DNA of 64,000 bases from Myxococcota bacterium (GTDB taxonomy: Bacteria > Myxococcota_A > UBA796 > UBA9615 > JAKLKC01): NCBI GenBank assembly GCA_023150875.1, contig JAKLKC010000011.1:1-64000 (forward strand), in the 5' to 3' direction. The translations under genes and the position numbers were made by a program. The notes below the pieces were generated by a model. The model saw only the letters and a list, made by a program, of their open reading frames with translations. It did not search any database and had not been told where the DNA came from. Shown here piece by piece: positions 25,531 through 33,327 of this stretch. The stretch's first letter is position 1. Every line of letters starts with the position of its first letter.

Positions 25531-25552
25531 GCGGGGACAGTATCGTCCCCGC
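25531..25552 (+). promoter_or_regulatory. Hairpin immediately before the mutS start codon
   Basis: GCGGGGAC, a 6-base loop (AGTATC) and GTCCCCGC form a perfect 8-bp stem that ends two bases before the mutS ATG, where a ribosome binding site would lie. No Shine-Dalgarno sequence is visible outside it. It could block initiation or mark the 3' end of the upstream transcript. Confidence 0.5.
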
Positions 25553-25554
25553 CC

Positions 25555-28212
25555 ATGCCGCGCCCCCCGACCAGCGACCGCCGCCCCCCTCCCGAGGCGA
25601 TCCAGGCCGGGATCACGCCGATGTTCCGGCAGTGGCTGGAGGCGAAGCGGCAGCATCCGGACGCGATCCTCCTGTTCCGCATGGGGGACTTCTTCGAGGT
25701 CTTCGGCGACGACGCCGTCACCTGCGCCCGCCTGCTGGACCTCACCCTGACCTCCCGGGACAAGGACAAGGGGGACGACGCCGTCCCCATGGCGGGAGTC
25801 CCCCACCACGCCGTGCGGGGCTACGTGAACCGACTGCTGGAACTGGGGCACAAGGTCGCCATCTGCGACCAGGTGGAAGACCCCAGGAAGGCCAAGGGGC
25901 TGGTCCGGCGGGAGGTGACCGAGGTGGTGACCCCCGGCCTGGTCACCGATCCCGACAGCCTGGATGCCCGGGCGGGGAACTACCTGCTCGCCGTGGCGCC
26001 CGCGGGCGGCCGGGTGGGGCTCGCGTGGATCGACATCTCCACCGGGGAGTTCAAGGCGTCGGAAGTCGCGGGGGAGCGCGCGCTCGCCGCGGAGCTGGAC
26101 CGGATCGGGCCCCGGGAGATCCTGCTGCCCGACGACGTCGAGGAGACCGCCCCGGCCCCTCGCCTCGCCGCGGCCCGCAAAGTGCTGGTGGGGCGCCTCC
26201 CCCGACACGCCTTCGACGCGGCCGACGCGCGCCGCGACCTCGCCGAGCGGCTCGGGGTCGCCGACCTCGCCGGGTTCGGCCTCGGGGACGCGCCCCATGC
26301 CGTCTCCGCGGCGGGGGCGATCCTCCACTACCTGCGACAGAACCGGGCCGATCGCCTGGCCCACGTCACCGGGATCGAGCGCCACGACGTGTCTCGCTCG
26401 ATGGTGCTGGACGAGGCCACCCGCCGGAACCTGGAGCTCTTCCGGACCGTCCACGAGGGGAGGCGCCAGGGCTCCCTGATCGCCCTGCTGGACGCGAGCG
26501 TCACCCCCATGGGGGGGCGCGTGCTGCGGGGTTGGCTGGCATCGCCGCTGCTCGCCCCCGACGAGATCGCCGCCCGCCTGGACGCCGTGGACCTGCTGGT
26601 GCGGGAGCCCGAGCTCCGCCGCTCCCTCCGGGACCGCCTGAAGGAGGTCTCCGACGTCGAGAGGCTGGGAGGGCGGATCTCCGCGGGCACCGCCACCCCC
26701 CGGGACCTCCAGGCCCTGAGGGCCTCCCTGGGCCAGGTCCCCGCCCTGAACACGCTGCTGAGCCGCTCCGACGCCCGCGCCCTGCCCCCCTTCGCGCCCA
26801 TCGAGCCGCTCCGGGCCCTGGCCGCGCGGATCCAGCGCACCCTCGTGGACGAGCCCCCCGCCTCCCATCGGGACGGGGGGATCGTGAGGCCGGGCTTCCA
26901 CCGGGAACTGGACGAGCTGGTGGACCTCTCCCGGGAGGGCAAGGGGGTGATCGCCCGCCTCGAGGCCGACGAGAAGCGGCGGACCGGGATCCCGACCCTG
27001 AAGATCCGATACAACCGTGTCTTCGGCTACTACATCGAGGTCACGAACGCCAACAAGGCGATGGTCCCCGACCGGTACATCCGCAAGCAGACCCTCGCCA
27101 ACGCCGAGCGGTACTACACGCCCGACCTCAAGGAGTTCGAGGCCCGGGTGCTGGGGGCCGAAGAGAGGCGCAACCAACTGGAAGAGGAGCTGTTCCTGGA
27201 GCTCCGCGCCGAGGTCGCCACCCACGCCCCCCGGATCACCGAGATCGCCCGCCGGGTCGCCGTCGTGGACGCCCTGGCCGCCCTCGCCGACGTCGCCGCC
27301 CGCCACGACTACGTCCGCCCCACCGTGGACGACTCCGGCCACATCGTGGTCCGCGACGGCCGCCACCCGGTCATCGAGAGGATGGGCCTCGGGGAGCGGT
27401 TCGTCCCCAACGACGTCGTCCTGGACGACGGGCAGCGCTTCCTGATCCTCACGGGCCCCAACATGGCGGGCAAGTCCACGGTGATGCGACAGGTCGCCCT
27501 GATCGCCATCCTCGCCCAGATGGGTTCCTTCGTGCCGGCCAGCGAGGCGCGGATCGGCGTGTGCGACCGCGTGTTCACCCGGGTGGGCGCCTCGGACGAC
27601 ATCGCCTCGGGCCACTCCACGTTCATGGTGGAGATGAGCGAGACCGCCAACATCCTCCGGAACGCGACGTCCCGCTCCCTGGTGATCCTCGACGAGATCG
27701 GGCGCGGGACCTCGACCTTCGACGGCCTGAGCATCGCCTGGGCCGTCGCCGAGCACCTCCACGACCGCGTGGGCTGCCGCGCCCTCTTCGCCACCCACTA
27801 CCACGAGCTGGTGGAGCTGGCCGACACCCGGGACCGGGTCCGAAACTACAACATCTCCGTGGCGGAGTGGGGAGACCGGGTGATCTTCCTGCGGAAGCTC
27901 AAGGAGGGGGGCGCCAGCCGGTCCTACGGGATCCAGGTGGCCCGCCTCGCCGGCCTCCCCACCGAGGTCCTGGAGCGGGCCCGGGAGGTGCTGGCGAACC
28001 TGGAGCGGGACTCCCTGGACGAGGTGGGAGGTCCCCGGTTTGCGCGGGGTCGCGGCGAGGCGAGGCGGAGCGCCTCCCAGCTCGACCTCTTCGGCAGCCG
28101 CGCCGACCTGCTGCGCCGGGAGCTGGAGCGGATGCGACCCGACGAGATGACCCCCATGCAGGCCCTGGCTGCCCTGTCCGAGCTCCGCCGCGCCGCGGGG
28201 ATCGAGGGGTGA
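25555..28212 (+). CDS. mutS: DNA mismatch repair protein MutS
   Basis: MutS recognises mispaired bases. The 885-residue protein has the mismatch-reading FxE motif in MGDFFEVFGDDA near residue 47. The connector, lever and clamp domains follow in normal order, then the ABC ATPase. In the ATPase, Walker A is GPNMAGKST, the signature region is STFMVEMSETANIL and Walker B is LVILDEIGRGTSTFDG. The C-terminal tail has QLDLFGSR, which may be a sliding-clamp-binding motif. The ATG at 25555 follows the hairpin described separately. The stop overlaps the amidase start as GTGA. Confidence 0.95.
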   Translation: MPRPPTSDRRPPPEAIQAGITPMFRQWLEAKRQHPDAILLFRMGDFFEVFGDDAVTCARLLDLTLTSRDKDKGDDAVPMAGVPHHAVRGYVNRLLELGHKVAICDQVEDPRKAKGLVRREVTEVVTPGLVTDPDSLDARAGNYLLAVAPAGGRVGLAWIDISTGEFKASEVAGERALAAELDRIGPREILLPDDVEETAPAPRLAAARKVLVGRLPRHAFDAADARRDLAERLGVADLAGFGLGDAPHAVSAAGAILHYLRQNRADRLAHVTGIERHDVSRSMVLDEATRRNLELFRTVHEGRRQGSLIALLDASVTPMGGRVLRGWLASPLLAPDEIAARLDAVDLLVREPELRRSLRDRLKEVSDVERLGGRISAGTATPRDLQALRASLGQVPALNTLLSRSDARALPPFAPIEPLRALAARIQRTLVDEPPASHRDGGIVRPGFHRELDELVDLSREGKGVIARLEADEKRRTGIPTLKIRYNRVFGYYIEVTNANKAMVPDRYIRKQTLANAERYYTPDLKEFEARVLGAEERRNQLEEELFLELRAEVATHAPRITEIARRVAVVDALAALADVAARHDYVRPTVDDSGHIVVRDGRHPVIERMGLGERFVPNDVVLDDGQRFLILTGPNMAGKSTVMRQVALIAILAQMGSFVPASEARIGVCDRVFTRVGASDDIASGHSTFMVEMSETANILRNATSRSLVILDEIGRGTSTFDGLSIAWAVAEHLHDRVGCRALFATHYHELVELADTRDRVRNYNISVAEWGDRVIFLRKLKEGGASRSYGIQVARLAGLPTEVLERAREVLANLERDSLDEVGGPRFARGRGEARRSASQLDLFGSRADLLRRELERMRPDEMTPMQALAALSELRRAAGIEG

Positions 28213-29093
28213 GGCGGGGCGCGGGGGGCCTGCCCCCGGCGGGCGGCTCGACCCCGCCGTCCCTGTGCCTCGCCCTCATCCTCGCCACGGGCTGCGGGGG
28301 AGGCTACGCGCCCCAGGGCGCCCCGGCGCCCGCCGACCCGCCTCCGCCGCTCCCGGCGACCCCCGACCGCATCGTGGTCCTGGACCCCGGCCACGGTGGC
28401 ACCGACGAGGGGGCCCACGGCGTCTCGGGGGTCCTCGAGAAGGACATCACCCTCGCCATCGCCCGCCAGGCCGCCGACGCCCTGGGGCGGACCCCGGGCA
28501 CGAAGGTGCTGCTGACCCGGGAGGACGACCGGGACGTCACCCTGCCGGACCGCGCCGCCTTCGCCAACGCCCGCGGCGCCGACGCCTTCGTGTCCATCCA
28601 CGCCAACAGCCACGCCGATCGCCGCCAGGGAGGGGTGGAGACGTACTTCCTCGACACCGCCAGCGACGACGCCGCCGCCCGCCTCGCCGCCCGCGAGAAC
28701 GCCGCCGCCTCCGCAGCCGGACCCCTGGTCCCCGGCGGGGAGGGGGACGTGCGGCGCATCGTCGGCGACCTGAGGGCGAGCGGCCGGGCCCTGCTCTCGA
28801 GCCACCTGGCCGCCCGGGTGCAGCGGAGCCTGGTGGACACCCTCGCCGCCTTCTACCCGCCCGGCACGGTGAGGGATCGGGGAGCCCGCAGCGCGCTGTT
28901 CTACGTGCTGCTGGGCAGCGACATGCCGGCGGTCCTGGTGGAGGTCGCCTACCTCACCCACCCCGACGAGGAGCGGCGCCTTCGGACCCGCGCTTACCAG
29001 GCGCAGGTGGCTGACGCCCTCGCGGGGGCGGTGCACGGATGGCTCGACGAGCAGGAGCGGCCGGGGCCCCCTCCGGAGGCGAGGGCCCCGTGA
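28209..29093 (+). CDS. N-acetylmuramoyl-L-alanine amidase (Amidase_3)
   Basis: The enzyme cleaves the bond between the peptide and the muramic acid of peptidoglycan, as AmiA/B/C do at cell separation. The 294-residue protein has a hydrophobic N-terminus with a marginal lipobox (ATGC, near residue 29) and a proline linker. The zinc-site motifs follow: DPGHGGTDEGAHG near residue 59, GVLEKDITL with the glutamate, SIHANSH near 131 and the second catalytic glutamate in LVEVAYLTHPDEER near 248. The GTG start overlaps the mutS stop. Periplasmic or lipid-anchored location is likely. Confidence 0.85.
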   Translation: MRRGAGGLPPAGGSTPPSLCLALILATGCGGGYAPQGAPAPADPPPPLPATPDRIVVLDPGHGGTDEGAHGVSGVLEKDITLAIARQAADALGRTPGTKVLLTREDDRDVTLPDRAAFANARGADAFVSIHANSHADRRQGGVETYFLDTASDDAAARLAARENAAASAAGPLVPGGEGDVRRIVGDLRASGRALLSSHLAARVQRSLVDTLAAFYPPGTVRDRGARSALFYVLLGSDMPAVLVEVAYLTHPDEERRLRTRAYQAQVADALAGAVHGWLDEQERPGPPPEARAP

Positions 29094-31702
29094 CCCTGTC
29101 TCCCGCATCCCCGGACACCGGGGCCGCCAGGGACGCCTTCGCCACCGCGAGGGCCCGGATCGCCGCGGTCCAGGAGGCGGGGGCCCCGGGGCGGGACCTG
29201 GCCCGCATGTACGCGCTGGCGGTGGACCGGGCGATCCTGGCCCTCCCCGGGGCGGATCCCGGGCCCGGCTTCGCCGTGGTGGCGGCGGGGGGCTACGGCC
29301 GCAAGGAGGTCTGCCCGGGTTCGGACGTGGACCTGCTGCTCCTGGGCGGAGATCCCGCGGACCCCGCCTTCGAGGGGTGGGTGAGGGGCGTGCTCTACCC
29401 CCTGTACGACCTCGGCCTGCGGGTCGGCCACCACCCGGGGACGCCACGGGACCTGTTGTCCCGTGCCGAGGGGGACGTGCCCACCCGGACCGCCCTCCTG
29501 GACGCCCGGTTCCTGACGGGGGACCGCGCCCTCTTCGAGGGGCTGAGGTCGGGGATCCGGGAGCGGCTGCCCGCCTGGGGCGAGGACCTGCGGGTCCAGG
29601 CGGTGGCCGCGAGCCGGGCCCGGTTCCGGCGCTACGGCGGCTCGGTCTTCCTCCAGGAACCCCACGTGAAGGAGGGGATGGGGGGCCTCCGGGACTGGCA
29701 CTGGGTCCTGTGGCTCTCGCGGGCGATCTCCGGCGCCCGGGGACCGGGGGACCTGCTCCTGGCCGGGCTGACCGATCCCCGGGACCTGGCGGACATGCTG
29801 GCGGCGCTGGACTTCGAGCTGCGGGTGAGGATCGGCCTCCACCTCCTCCAGGGCCGGCGGGAGGACCGCCTGTCCTTCGACCTCCAGGCCCCCCTGGCGC
29901 GGCGGCTGGGGTACAAGGCGTCCCGCCTCGGCACCGCCCAGGAGCGGCTGATGGGGGCCTGGTACCACCACGCCTCCCGCATGGCGTGGGCGACGGCGCG
30001 CCTGGTGAAACGCCTGACCGGGCAGTGGTGGGACGAGTCCGAGGGCTCGCCGCCGGGGACCGTGGAGGAGGAGGGCCCCTTCCGCCTGGAGGACGGCGAG
30101 GTCCGGGTGACCGGAACCCTGGCGGCGCCCGGGGATCCCCTCCCCCTGCTGGACCTGTTCCGCTTCCAGCAACACCACGGCGGGCGCCTCCACCCCGACA
30201 CCGAGGACGAGGTGCGCGCCCGGGCCCCCAAGGCCGCCGCCCGGCTGCGCCGGGATCCCGAGGTCGCCGCCCGGTTCCGGGAGCTGCTGGGGGGGCCCCG
30301 TCGCTTCCCGACCCTGCGGGCGATGTACCGCTCCGGGGTGCTGGTCCGCCTGATCCCCGAGCTCTCCCGGACGTACTGCAAGGCCCAGGGGAGCCGCATG
30401 CACCTGTACACCGTCGACGTCCACTCCCTCCGGGCGGTGCGGGAGCTGGACTCCCTGGCGGAGCCGGGGACGAGGGAGCGCCACCCCTTCCATGCGGCCC
30501 TCTACGACCGGGAGGGTCGGCGCCCCTCCCTGGCCCTGGCGGTGCTGCTGCACGACATCGGCAAGGCCTGGCCCGACGGGAACCACTCCCGCAAGGGGGC
30601 CGAGATGGCCGAGCCCGTCGCCCGCCGGCTGGGTTTCGCCGAGGACGAGGTGGCCGAGGTGGTCGCCCTCATCCGCCACCACCTGCTGCTGAACGAGGTG
30701 GCCCTGCGCCGGGACCTGTCGGATCCCGCCACCGTGACCGCCTTCACCGAGCTGGTGGGCACCCCCGAGGCCCTGGACCGCCTGTTCCTGCTCACCTTCG
30801 CGGACATGCAGGCGACCCACCCCGACCTGCTGACCCGGTGGAAGGAGACCCTCCAGCAGGACCTCTACCACCGCGCCCGGGCGGCGATGACCGGCGCGCC
30901 CCCGCCCGCAGCGTCCCCCCGGCGGGTGGCCCAGGAGGCCCGGGCCCTGCTCTCCCAGGAGGGGAGCGGCCGTCGGGCCGACGTCCTCCTCGCCCACCTC
31001 CTGGACGGACTCCCCGCCGACTTCGCCTCGCGCCACGGACCCGAGACCCTCGCCGCCTGCGCGGGCCTGCTGGACCCTGCCCGGGACGAGGCGGTGCGCG
31101 TCCACCGGCGCCCCTCCGGCCGGGGGTGGTCCGAGGTGGCGGTCGTCACCCGGGACCGGCCGGGCCTCTTCGCCGACCTGGCCGGGACCCTGGCCGCCCA
31201 CGGCCTGGACGTGCTGGGCGCCGAGGTCCACACCCGGCCCGACGGGTGGATCCTGGACCTCTTCCAGGTCACGGGGCCCGGGCGTTCCCCCGAAATCCCG
31301 GATCCGCGCTTCCGCCGTTTCGTCGCCGACCTCGAGCGGGTGCTGTCCGGAGGGGAGAGGGCCATGGACCTGCTGCGCCGGCTGCGCCGCCCCGTTCCGG
31401 CGCCGGCGGGGGGGGGCGCCGATACCCGCGTCGGCGTGGAGTTCCCCGAGCGGGCGGCGGGCGGGAGCACGGTGGTGGAGGTCACCGCCCCCGATCGCCC
31501 CGGGATCCTCCACGAGATCGCCCGCTGCCTCTTCGAGCAGCGCCTGACCATCGACCTCGCCCGGATCGCCACGTCGGGCCCCCTGGCGGTGGACGCCTTC
31601 TACGTGCGGGACGCCCGCACCGGCCGGGGGGCGCTGAGCGAGCGCCGCCGAAAGCGCCTCCGCGGGGCCCTGGTGTCCTCGCTGGAGGGGGTCCCCCCGT
31701 GA
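29090..31702 (+). CDS. glnD: PII uridylyltransferase / uridylyl-removing enzyme
   Basis: GlnD senses glutamine and modifies or demodifies the PII signal protein, controlling nitrogen assimilation. The 870-residue protein has the nucleotidyltransferase motif GGYGRKEVCPGSDVDLLLL near residues 67-85 and the GlnD-specific helical region. The HD phosphohydrolase motif HDIGKA is near residue 485. Two ACT domains lie at the C-terminus (VVTRDRPGLFADLAG near 685 and VTAPDRPGILHEIA near 800). The length matches the family. The GTG start at 29090 overlaps the amidase stop, and its own stop overlaps xerD. Confidence 0.93.
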   Translation: MTLSPASPDTGAARDAFATARARIAAVQEAGAPGRDLARMYALAVDRAILALPGADPGPGFAVVAAGGYGRKEVCPGSDVDLLLLGGDPADPAFEGWVRGVLYPLYDLGLRVGHHPGTPRDLLSRAEGDVPTRTALLDARFLTGDRALFEGLRSGIRERLPAWGEDLRVQAVAASRARFRRYGGSVFLQEPHVKEGMGGLRDWHWVLWLSRAISGARGPGDLLLAGLTDPRDLADMLAALDFELRVRIGLHLLQGRREDRLSFDLQAPLARRLGYKASRLGTAQERLMGAWYHHASRMAWATARLVKRLTGQWWDESEGSPPGTVEEEGPFRLEDGEVRVTGTLAAPGDPLPLLDLFRFQQHHGGRLHPDTEDEVRARAPKAAARLRRDPEVAARFRELLGGPRRFPTLRAMYRSGVLVRLIPELSRTYCKAQGSRMHLYTVDVHSLRAVRELDSLAEPGTRERHPFHAALYDREGRRPSLALAVLLHDIGKAWPDGNHSRKGAEMAEPVARRLGFAEDEVAEVVALIRHHLLLNEVALRRDLSDPATVTAFTELVGTPEALDRLFLLTFADMQATHPDLLTRWKETLQQDLYHRARAAMTGAPPPAASPRRVAQEARALLSQEGSGRRADVLLAHLLDGLPADFASRHGPETLAACAGLLDPARDEAVRVHRRPSGRGWSEVAVVTRDRPGLFADLAGTLAAHGLDVLGAEVHTRPDGWILDLFQVTGPGRSPEIPDPRFRRFVADLERVLSGGERAMDLLRRLRRPVPAPAGGGADTRVGVEFPERAAGGSTVVEVTAPDRPGILHEIARCLFEQRLTIDLARIATSGPLAVDAFYVRDARTGRGALSERRRKRLRGALVSSLEGVPP

Positions 31703-32637
31703 CGGCGGGCGCGAAGGGGGCCGGAGCCCCACGGATCGAGAGGGCGGTGGACCTCTACCTGGACCACCTGAAGGTCGAGCGGAACCTCGCCCCCAACACC
31801 GTCTCCGCCTACGCCCGGGACCTGGAGAAGCTGGCGGGCTACACCCGGGCCCGGGGGATCGAGGACCCGGCGGCCCTGGACCGCCAGGTCCTTTTGGCCT
31901 TCGTCGTCCACCTGGGGCGCCTCGGGCTGGGGGCGCGGAGCGTGGCCCGCCACCAGTCGGCGGTGCGCGGCCTGTTCGGCTGGCTGGCCCGGGAGGGGTG
32001 GGTGTCGGTGGACCCCACCGAGGCCATGTCTCGCCCCCGCCTGGGTCGGACCCTGCCCCACCCCCTCTCGCTGGACGAGGTCGAGGCCCTCCTCGCCGCC
32101 CCGGACCGGGAGGATCCCCGGGGGCAGCGGGACTTCACGATGCTGGAGGTGATGTACTCGACGGGGATGCGGGTCACCGAGCTGGTCACCCTGGACGCCT
32201 CCCAGTTCCACCCCGAGCTGGGGGTCTTCATCGTGCGCGGAAAGGGCTCGAAGGAGCGCATGACCCCCTGCGGGGGCCGCGCCCAGGAGGCGCTGGGGAC
32301 GTGGCTGCGGGAGGGGCGTCCCCGGCTGCTGGGGGACTCCGCCTCGTCCGTCCTGTTCCCCGGCCGGCGGGGGAGGGCACTGACGAGGCAGCAGTTCTGG
32401 AACATCGTCAAGAAGTACGCCGTCCTCGCCGGGATCCCGGGGGAGATCTCGCCGCACACGCTGAGACACAGCTTCGCGACGCACCTCGTCACCCGGGGTG
32501 CGGATGTGAGACTGGTCCAGGTCCTCCTCGGGCACGCGGACATCTCCACGACGCAGATCTACACCCACGTCACGAGGGAGCGGCTGAAGCAGGTGGTGAA
32601 GGAGAACCACCCGCGGGGGAAGGGGGGCGGGGGGTAG
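31699..32637 (+). CDS. xerD: Site-specific tyrosine recombinase XerC/XerD
   Basis: The enzyme resolves chromosome dimers at dif together with its partner and FtsK. The 312-residue protein has the N-terminal SAM-like domain (about 12-100) and the catalytic domain. Its residues are R158 in GMRVTEL, K182 in GKGSKER, H253 and R256 in HTLRHSFATHL, H279 in LLGHADIS and the nucleophile Y288 in TTQIYTHV. All are present. The GTG start overlaps the glnD stop. It is the last gene of the mutS operon. XerD is favoured over XerC by overall pattern only. Confidence 0.88.
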   Translation: MTAGAKGAGAPRIERAVDLYLDHLKVERNLAPNTVSAYARDLEKLAGYTRARGIEDPAALDRQVLLAFVVHLGRLGLGARSVARHQSAVRGLFGWLAREGWVSVDPTEAMSRPRLGRTLPHPLSLDEVEALLAAPDREDPRGQRDFTMLEVMYSTGMRVTELVTLDASQFHPELGVFIVRGKGSKERMTPCGGRAQEALGTWLREGRPRLLGDSASSVLFPGRRGRALTRQQFWNIVKKYAVLAGIPGEISPHTLRHSFATHLVTRGADVRLVQVLLGHADISTTQIYTHVTRERLKQVVKENHPRGKGGGG

Positions 32638-32694
32638 GGGGAGGAGAGAGGGTCACCCATGCCTATCCGGCTGCAACCCATCCTCCCCCGATTC

Positions 32695-32783
32695 GTGCCC
32701 GAGCCCGAGCCCGAGCCCGTCGCTCCCGCCGCGAGTGATCGGGCACGGGCCTTCGGCCCTGGCACGGGCTCGGGCGCGGGCAC
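32695..32783. repeat. Inverted repeat with GAGCCC tandem units
   Basis: The left arm (from 32695) is GTGCCC followed by three GAGCCC-type hexamers. The right arm (32765-32783) is the reverse complement of GTGCCC(G/C)GCCCGAGCCCG with one difference over 19 bases. A smaller stem-loop GGGCCTTCGGCCC lies between the arms. It sits between the xerD stop and the SmtB promoter, so it may end transcription of the mutS-xerD operon. There is no T run. Confidence 0.55.
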
Positions 32784-32809
32784 GGGGCGGGTGCCTGGGC
32801 ACTTCGTGC

Positions 32810-32837
32810 TTGACACATGAGCGCTTGTTCATATATA
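32810..32837 (+). promoter_or_regulatory. Consensus promoter with operator-like palindrome for the metal operon
   Basis: TTGACA (32810-32815) and TATATA (32832-32837) are 16 bases apart, the best sigma-70 match in the window. The spacer holds the imperfect inverted repeat ATGA-N8-TCAT, ending TTGTTCAT, similar in half-site to SmtB/ArsR-family operators and placed where a bound repressor would block RNA polymerase. Confidence 0.65.
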
Positions 32838-32919
32838 GCAAACGTCCGGGGGCGAGCCGACGCGCGTCGGCGGCCACGGCCCCCGCTCCACGCCGGACCC
32901 TTCATCGCGGGAGTGTTCC

Positions 32920-33327
32920 TTGGTCGCCTCCGTCCCCATCCACACCCCTGCTCGGCTCGACGGCGACCCGGTGGACCGGGTGCGGGCCGCCCTCGCGGGT
33001 GCGCCCGACCTCGATCGGCTCGCCGAGCTGCACCGCACCCTCGCGGATCCGACGCGGCTCCGGATCCTCTTCGCCCTGTGCCAGGAGGAGCTGTGCGTCG
33101 GGGACCTGGCGGCGCTCCTCCACGCCAGCCCCTCGGCTGTGAGCCACCAGCTCCGCACCCTGCGACAGGGACGCATCCTGCGCGCACGCAGGGATGGGCG
33201 GAGGATCTACTACCGCCTCGACGACGAGCACGTCGGCGCGCTGTTCCGGGCGGGCCTCGCCCACGTCGCCCACGGTGATGGCGACGACGCCCCGCGGGGC
33301 GCCCGCGCGGGGGGCGAGGACACCTGA
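32920..33327 (+). CDS. ArsR/SmtB-family metal-responsive repressor
   Basis: The 135-residue winged-helix protein follows the SmtB plan. The alpha-3 metal-box region reads ELCVGDLAALL with C59, the recognition helix is SPSAVSHQLRTLRQ (about 70-83), and the wing is GRRIYY. At the alpha-5 zinc site, D102, H104, H115 and H118 have the spacing of SmtB D104, H106, H117 and E120. A zinc, cadmium or lead sensor is therefore predicted. The TTG start at 32920 has GGGAG seven bases upstream. The next gene, a metal ATPase, starts within its stop codon, so the repressor probably controls both from the promoter upstream. Confidence 0.85.
   Translation: MVASVPIHTPARLDGDPVDRVRAALAGAPDLDRLAELHRTLADPTRLRILFALCQEELCVGDLAALLHASPSAVSHQLRTLRQGRILRARRDGRRIYYRLDDEHVGALFRAGLAHVAHGDGDDAPRGARAGGEDT

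Noticed and set aside
32695-32720. Tandem GAGCCC units considered as a possible CRISPR or VNTR
   Set aside because: Only three to four hexamers without spacers; they are better described as one arm of an inverted repeat.
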